Positions 34,547-44,038 of a stretch of DNA of 64,000 nt are shown here, piece by piece. The notes beneath the pieces were generated by a model. That model was given only the letters and a program-made list of their open reading frames with translations. It was not told where the DNA came from and did no database searches. The stretch is from Filimonas lacunae. Its GTDB lineage: Bacteria > Bacteroidota > Bacteroidia > Chitinophagales > Chitinophagaceae. Position 1 is the first letter of the stretch; each line of letters starts with the position of its first letter. The DNA is taken from contig NZ_AP017422.1 of NCBI RefSeq assembly GCF_002355595.1, forward strand, positions 2,976,001 to 3,040,000. Reading direction: 5' to 3'. A program made the position numbers and the translations under genes.

Positions 34547-34922
34547 AGTTTATATTATTTCTGGTTTTGTCAGAAAACTTTCTGACTCAATTGGAAAGTT
34601 TTATAGCAAAACCAGAAATGTTTCTAGCTTTATACAATACTTTCTGATTAGGTTAGAAACATTTCTAAGTTAATCAGAAATATTTCTGGTCTAATTGTAA
34701 AACTTTATTGAAAAGTCAGAAACCTTTCTAATAATACCATAAATATTTCTGATTAAATACTAAACGTTTCTGTCTTAGATAGAAATGTTTCTGTAATAAC
34801 TGTAAGCGTTTCTGTCTAAATAGGAAAACTTTCTGACTTTACCATAAAGCTTTCCAGCTTAACCAGAAACCTATTCGATAGAACCGAAGTGTCTTCGACC
34901 TTATCGAATAGGTTTCTGGTTA
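34547..34922. repeat. Tandem array of about 18 palindromes with a 21-bp period
   Basis: Successive units have the core AGAAA-NN-TTTCT(G). Unit centres lie at 34556.5, 577.5, 598.5, 619.5, 639.5, 660.5, 681.5, 702.5, 723.5, 744.5, 765.5, 786.5, 807.5, 828.5, 849.5, 870.5, 891.5 and 911.5: steps of 21 bp except two of 20. The central AAA-NN-TTT is intact in 12 of the 15 units between 34577 and 34871, while the NN pair and the linkers vary freely. Several units are perfect 16-bp dyads, for example TCAGAAAACTTTCTGA. The right end folds as a large inverted repeat. The function is unknown; a phased protein-binding array is inferred. Confidence 0.85.
34861..34921. repeat. 20-bp perfect inverted repeat closing the array
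   Basis: AACCAGAAACCTATTCGATA at 34861-34880 is perfectly inverted at 34902-34921. Between the arms is a smaller dyad CGAAG-TGT-CTTCG. The arms coincide with the outer units of the array and share their deviations from the unit consensus, so they have been kept complementary. Confidence 0.85.
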
Positions 34923-34945
34923 TAATTATATTATTACAGTATAGT

Positions 34946-34991
34946 TATAACAATAAGCCTGGCACTGTTACCTGCCAGGCTTATTGTTATA
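34946..34991. terminator. 19-bp perfect hairpin downstream of the MetF-like gene
   Basis: Arms TATAACAATAAGCCTGGCA and TGCCAGGCTTATTGTTATA are perfect complements around an 8-nt loop. It lies 12 bp after the stop of the minus-strand reductase gene and probably ends its transcript, separating it from the palindrome array. Confidence 0.75.
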
Positions 34992-35002
34992 AAGGTTATT
35001 TG

Positions 35003-36001
35003 CTATTGAAATGAAGCGGTAAGCGGCGATTGTGCTGCTATCACGGCTGCATCTGTTGAAGCGGGTTGCTTTTTAGGACGGAGCAAGGATAGCACATTGT
35101 TTAATAGTTCCTGGGCAGCATTGATCTCTTCTTTCTTAATAGAAATGCTTTCAATGTTAAAGCCTACCGGTATGTTTTTAGCCTGGGCATAATTCAAAAT
35201 TTCCGCAGCTATTTTAGTAGCGGTGCTGATAGAAGATTCCAGGATGTCTTTGGAATGCTTTAAATCATTATACAACCATTTGGGCACTTCAATGCCCAGC
35301 CACTCCATAAACTGCAATGTTTTTAACGAGCCACAGGGAGCCAGCGTAAAAATGATGGGTGCCAGGCTATTACCCGCTTCTGCTGCACTATAATAATAGT
35401 CGGATAACAGGTTTTTAGTGTCGTTTAAATTATAGACGCACTGCGATACAAAAAAGCTACACCCGTTATTCATTTTACTGAACATTCTCAGGTGCTCATC
35501 CCCTTTTTTACTGTGTCTTTCGGGGATGGTTACGCCACCCAGCATAAAAGGATAACCGCTTTCTTTTTTCAGCTGGTAAGCATCGGTTAAAGAGAAATTG
35601 GTAGCGGCTACCTGCTGGTGAGAAGATGCCCCCACAAAAACAGCACATTCTATATCCTGGTTTTGCTGTAACCAGCCGGCAAATTGCTCGCGGCTTTGGT
35701 TGGCTATGCTTTTGTAAATGATTTTGGGTATATCCAGTTGGGCAAGATATTGTTTGCTGTAATGTTCCGGAGCCAGGGTGGGAATAAATGAAAAGGTACG
35801 CTCCTTTTCTGTTCTCAGGCTTTCGTCCTGTATATCGTATAATATTAAACCATCCACATCCAGGTTTTTCAGTCGCTGAATCTGGTTACCTGATATGGCC
35901 TCTATTCTTTCTGCTTCAGTAGTAATTTTGGGCGGAGTTAAACTATAAAACACAAGTCCGGATTTTCCTTCTGCAATTTTACTCCTTAGTATGCTTTTCA
36001 T
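35003..36001 (-). CDS. Methylenetetrahydrofolate-reductase-like protein (MetF family)
   Basis: A 332-residue flavoprotein-like TIM-barrel protein. The start at 36001 (MKSILRSKIAEGKSGLVFYS) is chosen because the longer frame from 36067 adds 22 residues of different character. The family features are the N-terminal FYSLTPP, a central LGGVTIPERH and FVSQCVYNLNDTKNLLSDY, consistent with FAD and folate binding. It should reduce 5,10-methylene-THF or a related C1 carrier, but the protein diverges from E. coli MetF, so a specialised role is possible. It has its own strong terminator. Confidence 0.72.
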   Translation of the reverse strand: MKSILRSKIAEGKSGLVFYSLTPPKITTEAERIEAISGNQIQRLKNLDVDGLILYDIQDESLRTEKERTFSFIPTLAPEHYSKQYLAQLDIPKIIYKSIANQSREQFAGWLQQNQDIECAVFVGASSHQQVAATNFSLTDAYQLKKESGYPFMLGGVTIPERHSKKGDEHLRMFSKMNNGCSFFVSQCVYNLNDTKNLLSDYYYSAAEAGNSLAPIIFTLAPCGSLKTLQFMEWLGIEVPKWLYNDLKHSKDILESSISTATKIAAEILNYAQAKNIPVGFNIESISIKKEEINAAQELLNNVLSLLRPKKQPASTDAAVIAAQSPLTASFQ

Positions 36002-36127
36002 GCTGTATTGTTGCTTGAAACTAGTTTTTTGTTCTATGAAAGCGTGAAAATACAGAAAAATAGTCATTAGTACTTTCAGAAAGCAGTATTTTGATTTTGC
36101 TGTACATTACAGCTTAAACACACCTGT

Positions 36128-36484
36128 ATGAGTTTGCAGCAAGTATTACCCAAGATTTTTTACGAGGAAATAGAAACAGGCCTTGCTTTTTTTGTAGATG
36201 CGATGGGCTTTCGGCTGTCTTATAGCGATGATACCTTGTATATAGTAACCCGTGATGAGATTACTCTGTTATTGGTGGCGAATGCGGAATATGCACAAAA
36301 AGATCGCCCGGAAATAAGAATAGCAACCGATGATATTCATGCCATCTATGAAGAGATAAAAACACGTAGCCCACATATACTGCATCCAAACGGTAATACG
36401 GTAGTGCATAAGCCCTGGGGGTTACTGGAGTTTGCTGTGCTGGACCCTACCACGGTGTGCGTTATATTTCAGCAGGAGGCATAA
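36128..36484 (+). CDS. VOC-superfamily (glyoxalase/bleomycin-resistance-like) protein
   Basis: A 118-residue protein with the paired beta-alpha-beta-beta-beta fold of the vicinal oxygen chelate family: VLPKIFYEEIETGLAFFVDA, then LRYS-like strands and PWGLLEFAVLDPTTVCVIF at the end. Members chelate a metal for lyase, dioxygenase or drug-binding roles; several metal-ligand positions cannot be matched here. Function is unknown. Confidence 0.78.
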   Translation: MSLQQVLPKIFYEEIETGLAFFVDAMGFRLSYSDDTLYIVTRDEITLLLVANAEYAQKDRPEIRIATDDIHAIYEEIKTRSPHILHPNGNTVVHKPWGLLEFAVLDPTTVCVIFQQEA

Positions 36485-36487
36485 ACA

Positions 36488-36514
36488 ATCATGGCCCTGT
36501 ATCAGGGCCATGAT
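36488..36514. terminator. Hairpin between convergent genes
   Basis: Perfect 12-bp arms ATCATGGCCCTG / CAGGGCCATGAT with a 3-nt loop. No T-run follows on either strand, so termination is probable but not classical. Confidence 0.6.
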
Positions 36515-36537
36515 GCAATAATATATGGGTGATAGTA

Positions 36538-38073
36538 TTATCTGATTTCTATGTGTTCTTTTTCTTTACCCGGCAACTGTAATTGTTGTAGTTGCTGTGC
36601 TTTTACATTGTTGAGTAACAACACCGGTGAAGAAGCCGCTTTGTTTACTTTCAGCTGGTTGAGTGTTAAGCCGTTTACATCATCAAAAATGCAGGCGGTA
36701 CGAAACTCCTCTCCTGTATAGCTCAGTTTTACATTCTTCATGGTAATGCCGTTGGCATGGCGTACATAAAAGCCCCAGGCGGGCAGCTCTCTAAACATGG
36801 AATACTCCGGATAGGCAGCAATGTTTTCGGGAACGATATGCAGGGAATCGGTGTTGATGGTAGCCACTTCTTTCCGGTTAACACCGCTGTACACAATCTC
36901 TACATTTTCCAGGGTAATATCATTTACTGCATGGCCAGGTATGCCGGTGATGGATGACGGGAAGGTGTTGTGTTCAAACAGCTCACGCGGGCCTTCAAAA
37001 TGGTAGCCGGCATCTGGCTTGCCGGCAGGTACTTCTACTTTCACATTACCTATATACACTTTGCTTAAAGTGCCTGGTTCTCTTTCTGCACGGCGCTTGC
37101 CTAAGCGGATAAAGATGGCGTTGCCGGTGTTTTTAGCAGTTACCCCCTGTATATTGATATTGTCTATTACGCCACCATCTACTGTTTCAATGGCAATGGC
37201 CGAGCGGAAAGTATTATACACGTAAATATCTCTTACAGTGATGTTTTTAAATCCGCCGAAAGAAGCGGTACCCAATTTTAAACCGCTGGCACTGGAACGT
37301 ACCTTGCAATGAGCGATGTATATATTGTCGCAATAGCTATTTACATCGTGAGATTTCAGGCAAATGCCATCGTCTGCCACATCGAAAAAGCTATTGGTGA
37401 GCTTTACATTTTTACAATCTACCAGGTCAATGCCGTCGTTGTTTAAAAAGGCATTGCTTTTTACCTGAATGCTGTCGAACACCATATCGGTACAGCCGCG
37501 GTAATCCTGTATCCAGCACAGGCCATCTTTAATGGTAATGTTTTTAACGGTAACCTTACTGCAATTGTTAAAGCCAATCAGCTTGGGGCGGTTGTTCTCT
37601 TCCGGACGCATCTGGCCCCAGTCGTTATACTTCTGCCATTCTTTATCCTGCAGGGTACCTTTTTTCAGCTGGGTAAAAATATTTTCCAGTAGCAGGGCGG
37701 CTTGTCCGTCAATGGTGCCTTTGCCGGTAATGGCAATGTTTTGCTGGTCATCGGCTACTATTAATGCCGAAGCTTTGTGCGAAGGGCCGTAGTCTGACCT
37801 GTTGGAAGAGCCTAATAACACGGCGTTGGCTGCGAGGTGCAGGTTTACGCCCGACTTTAGGGCAATAACGCCGGTAACAAACTTACCGGCAGGCACCAGC
37901 ACCTGCCCGCCACCCTCTTGCGAAGCTTTGTCTATGGCTTGCTGAATAGCAGCAGTATTATTGGTTTTGCCATCTGCCTTAGCGCCAAACGTAACTATAT
38001 TATAGGTTTTCTGCTGGGCCGAAAGATGGAAGGACATCAGGGACAGGACTAAAAAACTAAATGCAGGCTTCAT
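36538..38073 (-). CDS. Secreted GH28-type glycoside hydrolase (polygalacturonase family)
   Basis: A 511-residue exported right-handed beta-helix protein (signal MKPAFSFLVLSLMSFHLSAQ). The N-terminal pectate-lyase-like turn contains FGAKADGKTNNTAAIQQAID, and the helix carries the acidic catalytic region NNDGIDLVD and VADDGICLKS, then SASGLKLGT and IAIETVDGG. The classical GHG and RIK motifs are not present in that form; the SA-LKLGT/ETVDGG pattern is typical of a GH28 branch common in Bacteroidota. A role in pectin or related polysaccharide breakdown is inferred. No SusC/SusD pair is nearby. Confidence 0.85.
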   Translation of the reverse strand: MKPAFSFLVLSLMSFHLSAQQKTYNIVTFGAKADGKTNNTAAIQQAIDKASQEGGGQVLVPAGKFVTGVIALKSGVNLHLAANAVLLGSSNRSDYGPSHKASALIVADDQQNIAITGKGTIDGQAALLLENIFTQLKKGTLQDKEWQKYNDWGQMRPEENNRPKLIGFNNCSKVTVKNITIKDGLCWIQDYRGCTDMVFDSIQVKSNAFLNNDGIDLVDCKNVKLTNSFFDVADDGICLKSHDVNSYCDNIYIAHCKVRSSASGLKLGTASFGGFKNITVRDIYVYNTFRSAIAIETVDGGVIDNINIQGVTAKNTGNAIFIRLGKRRAEREPGTLSKVYIGNVKVEVPAGKPDAGYHFEGPRELFEHNTFPSSITGIPGHAVNDITLENVEIVYSGVNRKEVATINTDSLHIVPENIAAYPEYSMFRELPAWGFYVRHANGITMKNVKLSYTGEEFRTACIFDDVNGLTLNQLKVNKAASSPVLLLNNVKAQQLQQLQLPGKEKEHIEIR

Positions 38074-38233
38074 CGTTTATGGTTTGGTAAAGCGCAAAAA
38101 TAAGGGTTTGTGCATTTGCGCCCGGAAAAAGGCGAATAGCTTAAAATGTGCTACCCAGGTATTGAGCACCCGATGGAGAATGCGTGTTATTTTTGAGGAT
38201 CACAATGGTCGTTTACAATTAAATAGCAGAACA

Positions 38234-39085
38234 ATGAGTAATCAACAACAGCAATTAGGATGGATTGGCCTGGGAAATATGGGCTATCCTATGGCTATGA
38301 ATTTAGAGAAGGCAGGCTTTGTGTTATCAGTGTATAACCGTTCTAAAGAAAAAGCAGCTGGTTTTGCTGCCACTGTGGCCGAAAACATTCCGGCCCTGGT
38401 AGCGGCCAGCGATATTGTGTTTACTATGCTAACCAATGATGCTGCTGTAAAAGCGGTGTATGACGAAATAGCTACTCTGCCGGTAAAAGGCAAGCTATTT
38501 ATTGATATGAGCACCATTTCGCAATCGTTAAGCGTGGCGGTAGGTAATACTTTACAGGCTGCAGGCGCTTCTTTTATAGATGCACCGGTAGCTGGAAGCA
38601 CGCAGCCTGCCAAAGAAGGTACATTGATTATTATGGCAGGTGGCAGTGCAGATGATATTCAACGTGCAACGCCTTACCTGGAAAAACTGGGTAAGCAAAT
38701 TGTACATCTGGGGCGTAATGGTAAAGGTATTGCAGCCAAACTGAGTGTCAACTACTTTTTAAGTATTCTGTACCAGGGATTGGCTGAAACCGTGCTGCTG
38801 GCAGAAAAAATGGGTGTAGAGCGCAATGATCTTTTAACGGTGATCAATGCCAGTGCGGTTGGTAGCGGTGCTACTAAAGTAAAAACCCCTTTACTACTGG
38901 CAGATGAATATAAACCAGCCTTTGCATTAGACCTGATGCTGAAAGATGTGTTACTGGCTAAAGACGAGGGGGCTGATTTTCCACTGACCAAAGCGGTGAC
39001 AGCAACTTACCAGCAGGCGGCTAATGATGGCTTCGGAAAAGAAGATGTGATAGGTATTATCAACTATCTTAAAAAACATATTTAG
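38234..39085 (+). CDS. Beta-hydroxyacid dehydrogenase (3-HIBADH family)
   Basis: A 283-residue NAD(P)-dependent enzyme from the ATG at 38234; the longer frame from 38084 adds 50 non-homologous residues. The N-terminal dinucleotide motif GWIGLGNMGYPMAMNLEKAG, the substrate-binding segment FIDAPVAGSTQPAKEGTL (family DAPVSGG) and the catalytic-Lys region GKGIAAKLSVNYF are all present. Substrates of this family include 3-hydroxyisobutyrate, tartronate semialdehyde and glyoxylate/succinic semialdehyde. A short hairpin (39078-39100) overlaps the stop. Confidence 0.9.
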   Translation: MSNQQQQLGWIGLGNMGYPMAMNLEKAGFVLSVYNRSKEKAAGFAATVAENIPALVAASDIVFTMLTNDAAVKAVYDEIATLPVKGKLFIDMSTISQSLSVAVGNTLQAAGASFIDAPVAGSTQPAKEGTLIIMAGGSADDIQRATPYLEKLGKQIVHLGRNGKGIAAKLSVNYFLSILYQGLAETVLLAEKMGVERNDLLTVINASAVGSGATKVKTPLLLADEYKPAFALDLMLKDVLLAKDEGADFPLTKAVTATYQQAANDGFGKEDVIGIINYLKKHI

Positions 39086-39427
39086 CACAAGGCTAAATAT
39101 AGAATGCAGGTTTCATGGCAGTCGTATAAATACTACACTTTTGCGGCGGCCATGGAAGTGTTGCTGATATGATTTAATATTGTTCATTATTCGATATTAA
39201 ATTTTATACTTATGGCGTTTAACGCAACAAATCTTCCGGACACAGTTGTCCAGCTTCGGATTGTTATATACAATATCCTTCTTCTTTCTTTTTTCTCATA
39301 AGTATTATACAGGCATTGTTATCTCTGTTTATTTATACATGTAATGTATGAGTAAATAATGCAGGTTATATGGCGTACCGCCAATACCTGTTACATATTC
39401 GTGTCAACACCTTAAACCAACGTTAGC
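39086..39427. other. Intergenic region upstream of the RHS toxin gene
   Basis: No gene is seen. The region is AT-rich and holds two small dyads: GCGTT-T-AACGC at 39215-39225 and GGACA-CAGT-TGTCC at 39238-39251. These could be a regulator site or RNA hairpins in the leader of the toxin gene. No clear promoter box was assigned. Confidence 0.35.
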
Positions 39428-42400
39428 ATGAGCTTTCCTAAACAATCGGAATACGACAAGATAAAAAATGCAAAAGAAGGATCGGGCACTGCCGGAGAGG
39501 AACAAACCCTTGCTCAAAAAGCAGATCAGGGGCTTCAGCAAAACGCTGTGACTAAGTTTGCCGGAGTGGCCGATACTTTTAGCGGTGTACATAGTACACT
39601 TTCTACCGGACAGGATATACTTACCAATGATAAGGCTTCGACAGGCGATAAAGTGCTGGCTGTGGTAAATGTAGCTGGCAACCTGGCCATGCAGGCCATG
39701 GCCGCCAAGCAGTTTGTAAACAACCTGGTAAATAAAATTACAGAAGCAACCCTGATGCCTGTGATGCAAGCGATGGCCGGCCCGTTAAAAGGTATTGCCT
39801 GCTTACCCATAGCAAAACAAATGGACCCGGTAATGGGTATTGACGTACACTTTGTAACCATTCCACCTGCTCCGGCTCCTATTCCTATGCCGCATCCTTA
39901 CATAGGGATGATCTTTAATCCTAAAGATTGGGTTGCCATGGTGTTATTATCTGTGCTTCCTGTGCCAGATGAAGCGCCTGATGCGGAGGAAGATCCGCAT
40001 GGGGCTGCTGTACAGGGCGCTAAATCACTGGCCTTCCAGGTGGCCAAAATGGTTATTAGTAAAATTGGTAACAGCACTGTAAAAATCGGACCTGTTATTC
40101 CCCGTGCAGTAGCAGGAACAATTACAAAAAACTTTCCGCATATTCCTATGGGTGCAGGCTTTCATCCTGCTTTTATGATAGCGCAAAAGAACCATGGTTA
40201 CGTGTTCCTCGGAAGCCTTTTTGTAACAGGTGATGGCGAGCCGCTGGCTTCGGGACCTTTTATCAATAATGATTGCTGGGATATTGGAGCCCCCGCCCTT
40301 TTTCGTATGACAGATCTGGGCCGTTTGCCTCCTATGTATAACTATGTGCCCAGCGGGTTTATTATGCCCATTCCGTGGACGCGGCCCATCCTGGTAAACC
40401 CTGTACCCACTCCTATTAACCCTTTAACAATTGGCGAAAGGCTGTTTAAGTTTGGATTGGCTAAGTTAAAGGCCAGGAAGGGAACCAAAAACGGAAATAA
40501 AAACAAACCCTGTAGTCGTGCTTCCAAAGCTTTGCATCGTGCCAATGAAAAGTTGTTTGGGAAGTTTCCGGGTATTATGAACAAAATAAAAGATGTGATT
40601 GGCACACATGTGGGGCATCCGATTGATGTGGCTGGCGGCTTTTTGTTTACCAGTTATAAAGATATCAGCTTTCCAGGCCCTATACCATTGATATGGGAGC
40701 GTAAATGGTATAGTAATAGCGATTACTGCGGCCCGCTTGGATATGGCTGGCATCATAGTTACGATATGGCCCTCGTGTTTAATGAGGAAGAAGGTATGGC
40801 CATAGTGCGACTGGAAGATGGTCGTACTATTACATTTGACCAGATTCCTCTTACTGCTGCTGACAAACCCAGGTATCACCGTGGTGAAAAAATGTTCCTG
40901 GGGTTGCATGAAGATGGCTTTTATTACCTGCGTACAGCAAAGGGCAGGCTATATAATTTCAGTGCCAGGAGTTTTGAAACCAGGAATCAAAGTCATTTGC
41001 TTACTTCTGTTGCGAATGCGGATGGATTTGCTGTAAGGCTTCATTATTCTTCTAAAGGTTGGCTACAATCGATTACGGACACTGCCGGACGTTTATTTAC
41101 CATAGATAACGATACACAGGGACGAATTGTTGCTATACATGCACCTGACCCCAACGATGCAGGAAAAACGTTTGAGATAGCCCGGTATTATTATGATGAT
41201 GCGGGTGATATGATCTGTTATAGCAATGCTTTACAGGAAAAGATGTTATATGTATACCAGCATCATTTACTGGTACAGGAAACCTGGCGTAACGGACAAC
41301 AATGGTTTTTCAGATACGATGGCACTACAACGGGTGCCCGTTGTATTGAAACCTGGGGTACCGATGATCTGCTGCATTATAAGGTAAAGTATGTGAACAG
41401 TAATTATACCCTGGCTACTAATAGCCTGGGACATGCTACTCATTACTATCATCAGAATGGTCTGGTACATAAAACCGTTGATGCGCGGGGCGGTGAATGG
41501 CATAACCGGTATAATGAATTTGATGAAACGGAATGGATAACAGATCCGCTTGGAAATCAGACTGGTTACAGGCACGACCAATGGGGGAATGTAGTTTCGG
41601 TAACACGGCCAGACGGGCAGTTTACACAGATAGAATATTTTACACCTGGTTTTCCTCATTTGCCAAGTGAAGCGGTGGATGCACGTGGTGCCAAATGGAA
41701 ATGGTTATACGACAATCGGGGTCACCTGGTAAAACAGGTAAATCCTTTACAGGGAACTACTGTGTTTACCTATACGGATGGTATGCTGGAAAGTGTTACC
41801 AATGGTAATGGAGGTGTTACAAGGTTTAGCTATAACAGGCAGCTGGCAATGCAAAGTATACAAGATGCTAATGGTGCAGTTATCCGGTATGAGTATGATT
41901 TACTGGCCCGTTGCTTGCAGGTAATTAATCCTAAAGGGGGACGTAAAGTAACTGGTTATGATTTATTGGGAAGGGCCACCAGCATACTTGAATTTACAGG
42001 CAATCTCATCACATTACAGTATGATGGCTCAGATAATATAGTGGTGTATAGGGATAATAAAGGAGAGATTACATACAACTATACTGGCTTAGGCAGGTTA
42101 AGTAGCCGGAAAGAAGCAGGAACTGTGGTGCAATATCAATATGATACAGAGAACCAGCTGAGAAGAGTGGTGAATGAGCATGGTATTGCCTATACTTATG
42201 TGTGGAACAGTGTGGGTGAGGTAATGGAGGAAGTGTCTTTTGATGGCATGCGACGTACCTACGATCGCAACCTGGCAGGATGGGTTACCCGCGTAAACAG
42301 GCCTGCAAAAAGGTTTTCGGAATATGGGCATGATAGTATGGGCCGCATTACTACAGTAACTTTTCATGATGGCACATCAGAAACTTATGAGTATGACAAT

Positions 42401-44038
42401 GGGCTTTTGTACAAAGCATCTAATCACCAGTCGGATGTAATATTTGAACATGATATATCAGGCAATGTATTGTCTGCTGTTTGTAACGGTGTTTCCATCA
42501 ATAATGTCTATGATATGGAAGGCCGCAGAACTGCGCTGCAAAGCTCGTTGGGGGCAGATATGCATTTTGAGCTGGACATGCTGGATAATGTTACCCGCAT
42601 GAATGCGAACGGATGGCAGGCTACTCTTGCTTATGATGTATTTGGTCTGGAAAGTGAAGCTGAGCTTCCTGGTGGTATACAAAGCAAATGGCAGCGCGAT
42701 AAAAACGGGCTTGCATTAAACCATTGGGTAGGTGTAACCGGTTTGAATAAGCTGCCTCAAACCAGGAAGAACAGGGAATATCGCTGGGATGATAATGAGC
42801 AGCTAAGAAGCATTACTGATTCATTGAGTGGCATTGCTGAGTTTGATTATGATTTGCGTGGTAACCTTATCAAAGCCACTTATGGAAACGGAATAGTGCA
42901 GCATAGAAACCCCGATAAAGTGGGTAATTTATTTGAAACAGAAAACAGAACTGATCGTGTTTATGGAAAAGCGGGCCAGTTGAAAAATGCCAAAGGTTGG
43001 GAATACCGTTATGATGAGGAAGGTTATCTGACAGAAAAACAAAAGGGGCTGGATCTGTGGAAGTATGAGTGGCATGCCAGTGGTATGCTAAGTAAGGTGG
43101 TGAAGCCCGATGGCAGTGTGGTAACCTTTGGATATGATGCCTTAGGCAGGAGGATATGGAAAAAGTACAGGAATACTATTACCCGCTGGATATGGGATGG
43201 TGCTAATCCTTTACATGAGTGGAAAGAACATGCTGTAACCGGGAATGTACTCAGCGATACTCATGTAAGTGCAGATGGTGTTATCACCTGGGTATTTAAT
43301 GAGGATAGCTTTACGCCTATTGCCAAATTGAAGGGGCAAAAAAAATACAGTATCATTGTTGATCATTTAGGTACTCCTTTTCAGATGTATAATGATGAAG
43401 GGGTATTGTTTTGGGAAGGTGAGCTGGATAGCTATGGAAGAATAAGATTGGAAAAAGGTGATGCAGGCGCTTGTCCGTTTAGATTTCAGGGTCAGTATGA
43501 AGACAAAGAAACCGGGCTTTATTATAATCGTTTCCGATACTATGCATCAGAAGAAGGAATGTATATTAGCCAGGACCCGATTCGTTTGAATGGTGGCATG
43601 GCTTTATATGGCTATGTGCATGATACGACTGGATGGCTGGATGTGCTTGGTCTTGCAAAAAAGAATGGGGACTCCTGCGAGGTGTATGTACGGCACCTGA
43701 GCGAAAAGGAAGCAGAAGCTATAGGTAATGCAAAAGGATTAGTGCCTGACCTGAAAGGGAGAAAGGCAAAATGGATTTATGCAATGAAAGAGAAGTATAT
43801 ACCTTCTAAACAGAAAACTTACACGCATAAAGTAGAATTTGAGATGAAAGAAGGTACAGGGAAGTGGATGAAAGAGAAAGGCATAGATTGGGACGATGCA
43901 GATTATAAAGGGGAAGCACAACATCCTGATAAAGTGATTTTTAAATCAAGCAATGAGCCGGGTGCTGCGGGTGTGGGAATTGGTTTACTGGATGATTTTA
44001 ATGAAAAGATTGTAAAAATAAAAATATCCAAATTATAA
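39428..44038 (+). CDS. RHS-repeat polymorphic toxin with PAAR-like N-terminus
   Basis: A 1536-residue protein. Residues 1-360 include a helical start, a region rich in Pro/Ile with PAAR-like glycine/His features (PMPHPYIGMIFNP, HIPMGAGFHPAF) and internal hydrophobic runs. A DUF6531-type junction follows near 395 (HPIDVAGGFLFTSYKDISFP), then YD/RHS repeats to about 1350 and the hyperconserved end RFRYYASEEGMYISQDPI. The last 126 residues (1411-1536) are a variable toxin tip (starting VYVRHLSEKEAEAIGNAKGL), of no family I can name; a nucleotide-transferase-like fold is possible. Delivery by a type VI-like system is inferred. Its stop overlaps the next gene by one base. Confidence 0.9.
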   Translation: MSFPKQSEYDKIKNAKEGSGTAGEEQTLAQKADQGLQQNAVTKFAGVADTFSGVHSTLSTGQDILTNDKASTGDKVLAVVNVAGNLAMQAMAAKQFVNNLVNKITEATLMPVMQAMAGPLKGIACLPIAKQMDPVMGIDVHFVTIPPAPAPIPMPHPYIGMIFNPKDWVAMVLLSVLPVPDEAPDAEEDPHGAAVQGAKSLAFQVAKMVISKIGNSTVKIGPVIPRAVAGTITKNFPHIPMGAGFHPAFMIAQKNHGYVFLGSLFVTGDGEPLASGPFINNDCWDIGAPALFRMTDLGRLPPMYNYVPSGFIMPIPWTRPILVNPVPTPINPLTIGERLFKFGLAKLKARKGTKNGNKNKPCSRASKALHRANEKLFGKFPGIMNKIKDVIGTHVGHPIDVAGGFLFTSYKDISFPGPIPLIWERKWYSNSDYCGPLGYGWHHSYDMALVFNEEEGMAIVRLEDGRTITFDQIPLTAADKPRYHRGEKMFLGLHEDGFYYLRTAKGRLYNFSARSFETRNQSHLLTSVANADGFAVRLHYSSKGWLQSITDTAGRLFTIDNDTQGRIVAIHAPDPNDAGKTFEIARYYYDDAGDMICYSNALQEKMLYVYQHHLLVQETWRNGQQWFFRYDGTTTGARCIETWGTDDLLHYKVKYVNSNYTLATNSLGHATHYYHQNGLVHKTVDARGGEWHNRYNEFDETEWITDPLGNQTGYRHDQWGNVVSVTRPDGQFTQIEYFTPGFPHLPSEAVDARGAKWKWLYDNRGHLVKQVNPLQGTTVFTYTDGMLESVTNGNGGVTRFSYNRQLAMQSIQDANGAVIRYEYDLLARCLQVINPKGGRKVTGYDLLGRATSILEFTGNLITLQYDGSDNIVVYRDNKGEITYNYTGLGRLSSRKEAGTVVQYQYDTENQLRRVVNEHGIAYTYVWNSVGEVMEEVSFDGMRRTYDRNLAGWVTRVNRPAKRFSEYGHDSMGRITTVTFHDGTSETYEYDNGLLYKASNHQSDVIFEHDISGNVLSAVCNGVSINNVYDMEGRRTALQSSLGADMHFELDMLDNVTRMNANGWQATLAYDVFGLESEAELPGGIQSKWQRDKNGLALNHWVGVTGLNKLPQTRKNREYRWDDNEQLRSITDSLSGIAEFDYDLRGNLIKATYGNGIVQHRNPDKVGNLFETENRTDRVYGKAGQLKNAKGWEYRYDEEGYLTEKQKGLDLWKYEWHASGMLSKVVKPDGSVVTFGYDALGRRIWKKYRNTITRWIWDGANPLHEWKEHAVTGNVLSDTHVSADGVITWVFNEDSFTPIAKLKGQKKYSIIVDHLGTPFQMYNDEGVLFWEGELDSYGRIRLEKGDAGACPFRFQGQYEDKETGLYYNRFRYYASEEGMYISQDPIRLNGGMALYGYVHDTTGWLDVLGLAKKNGDSCEVYVRHLSEKEAEAIGNAKGLVPDLKGRKAKWIYAMKEKYIPSKQKTYTHKVEFEMKEGTGKWMKEKGIDWDDADYKGEAQHPDKVIFKSSNEPGAAGVGIGLLDDFNEKIVKIKISKL

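Noticed and set aside
34547..34922. CRISPR array
   Set aside because: There is no constant repeat with variable spacers: the 21-bp period is too short, units drift throughout, and no cas genes are near.
40466..40909. 147-codon minus-strand frame opposite the RHS gene
   Set aside because: Antisense to a clear RHS/DUF6531 region; no independent promoter or family resemblance.
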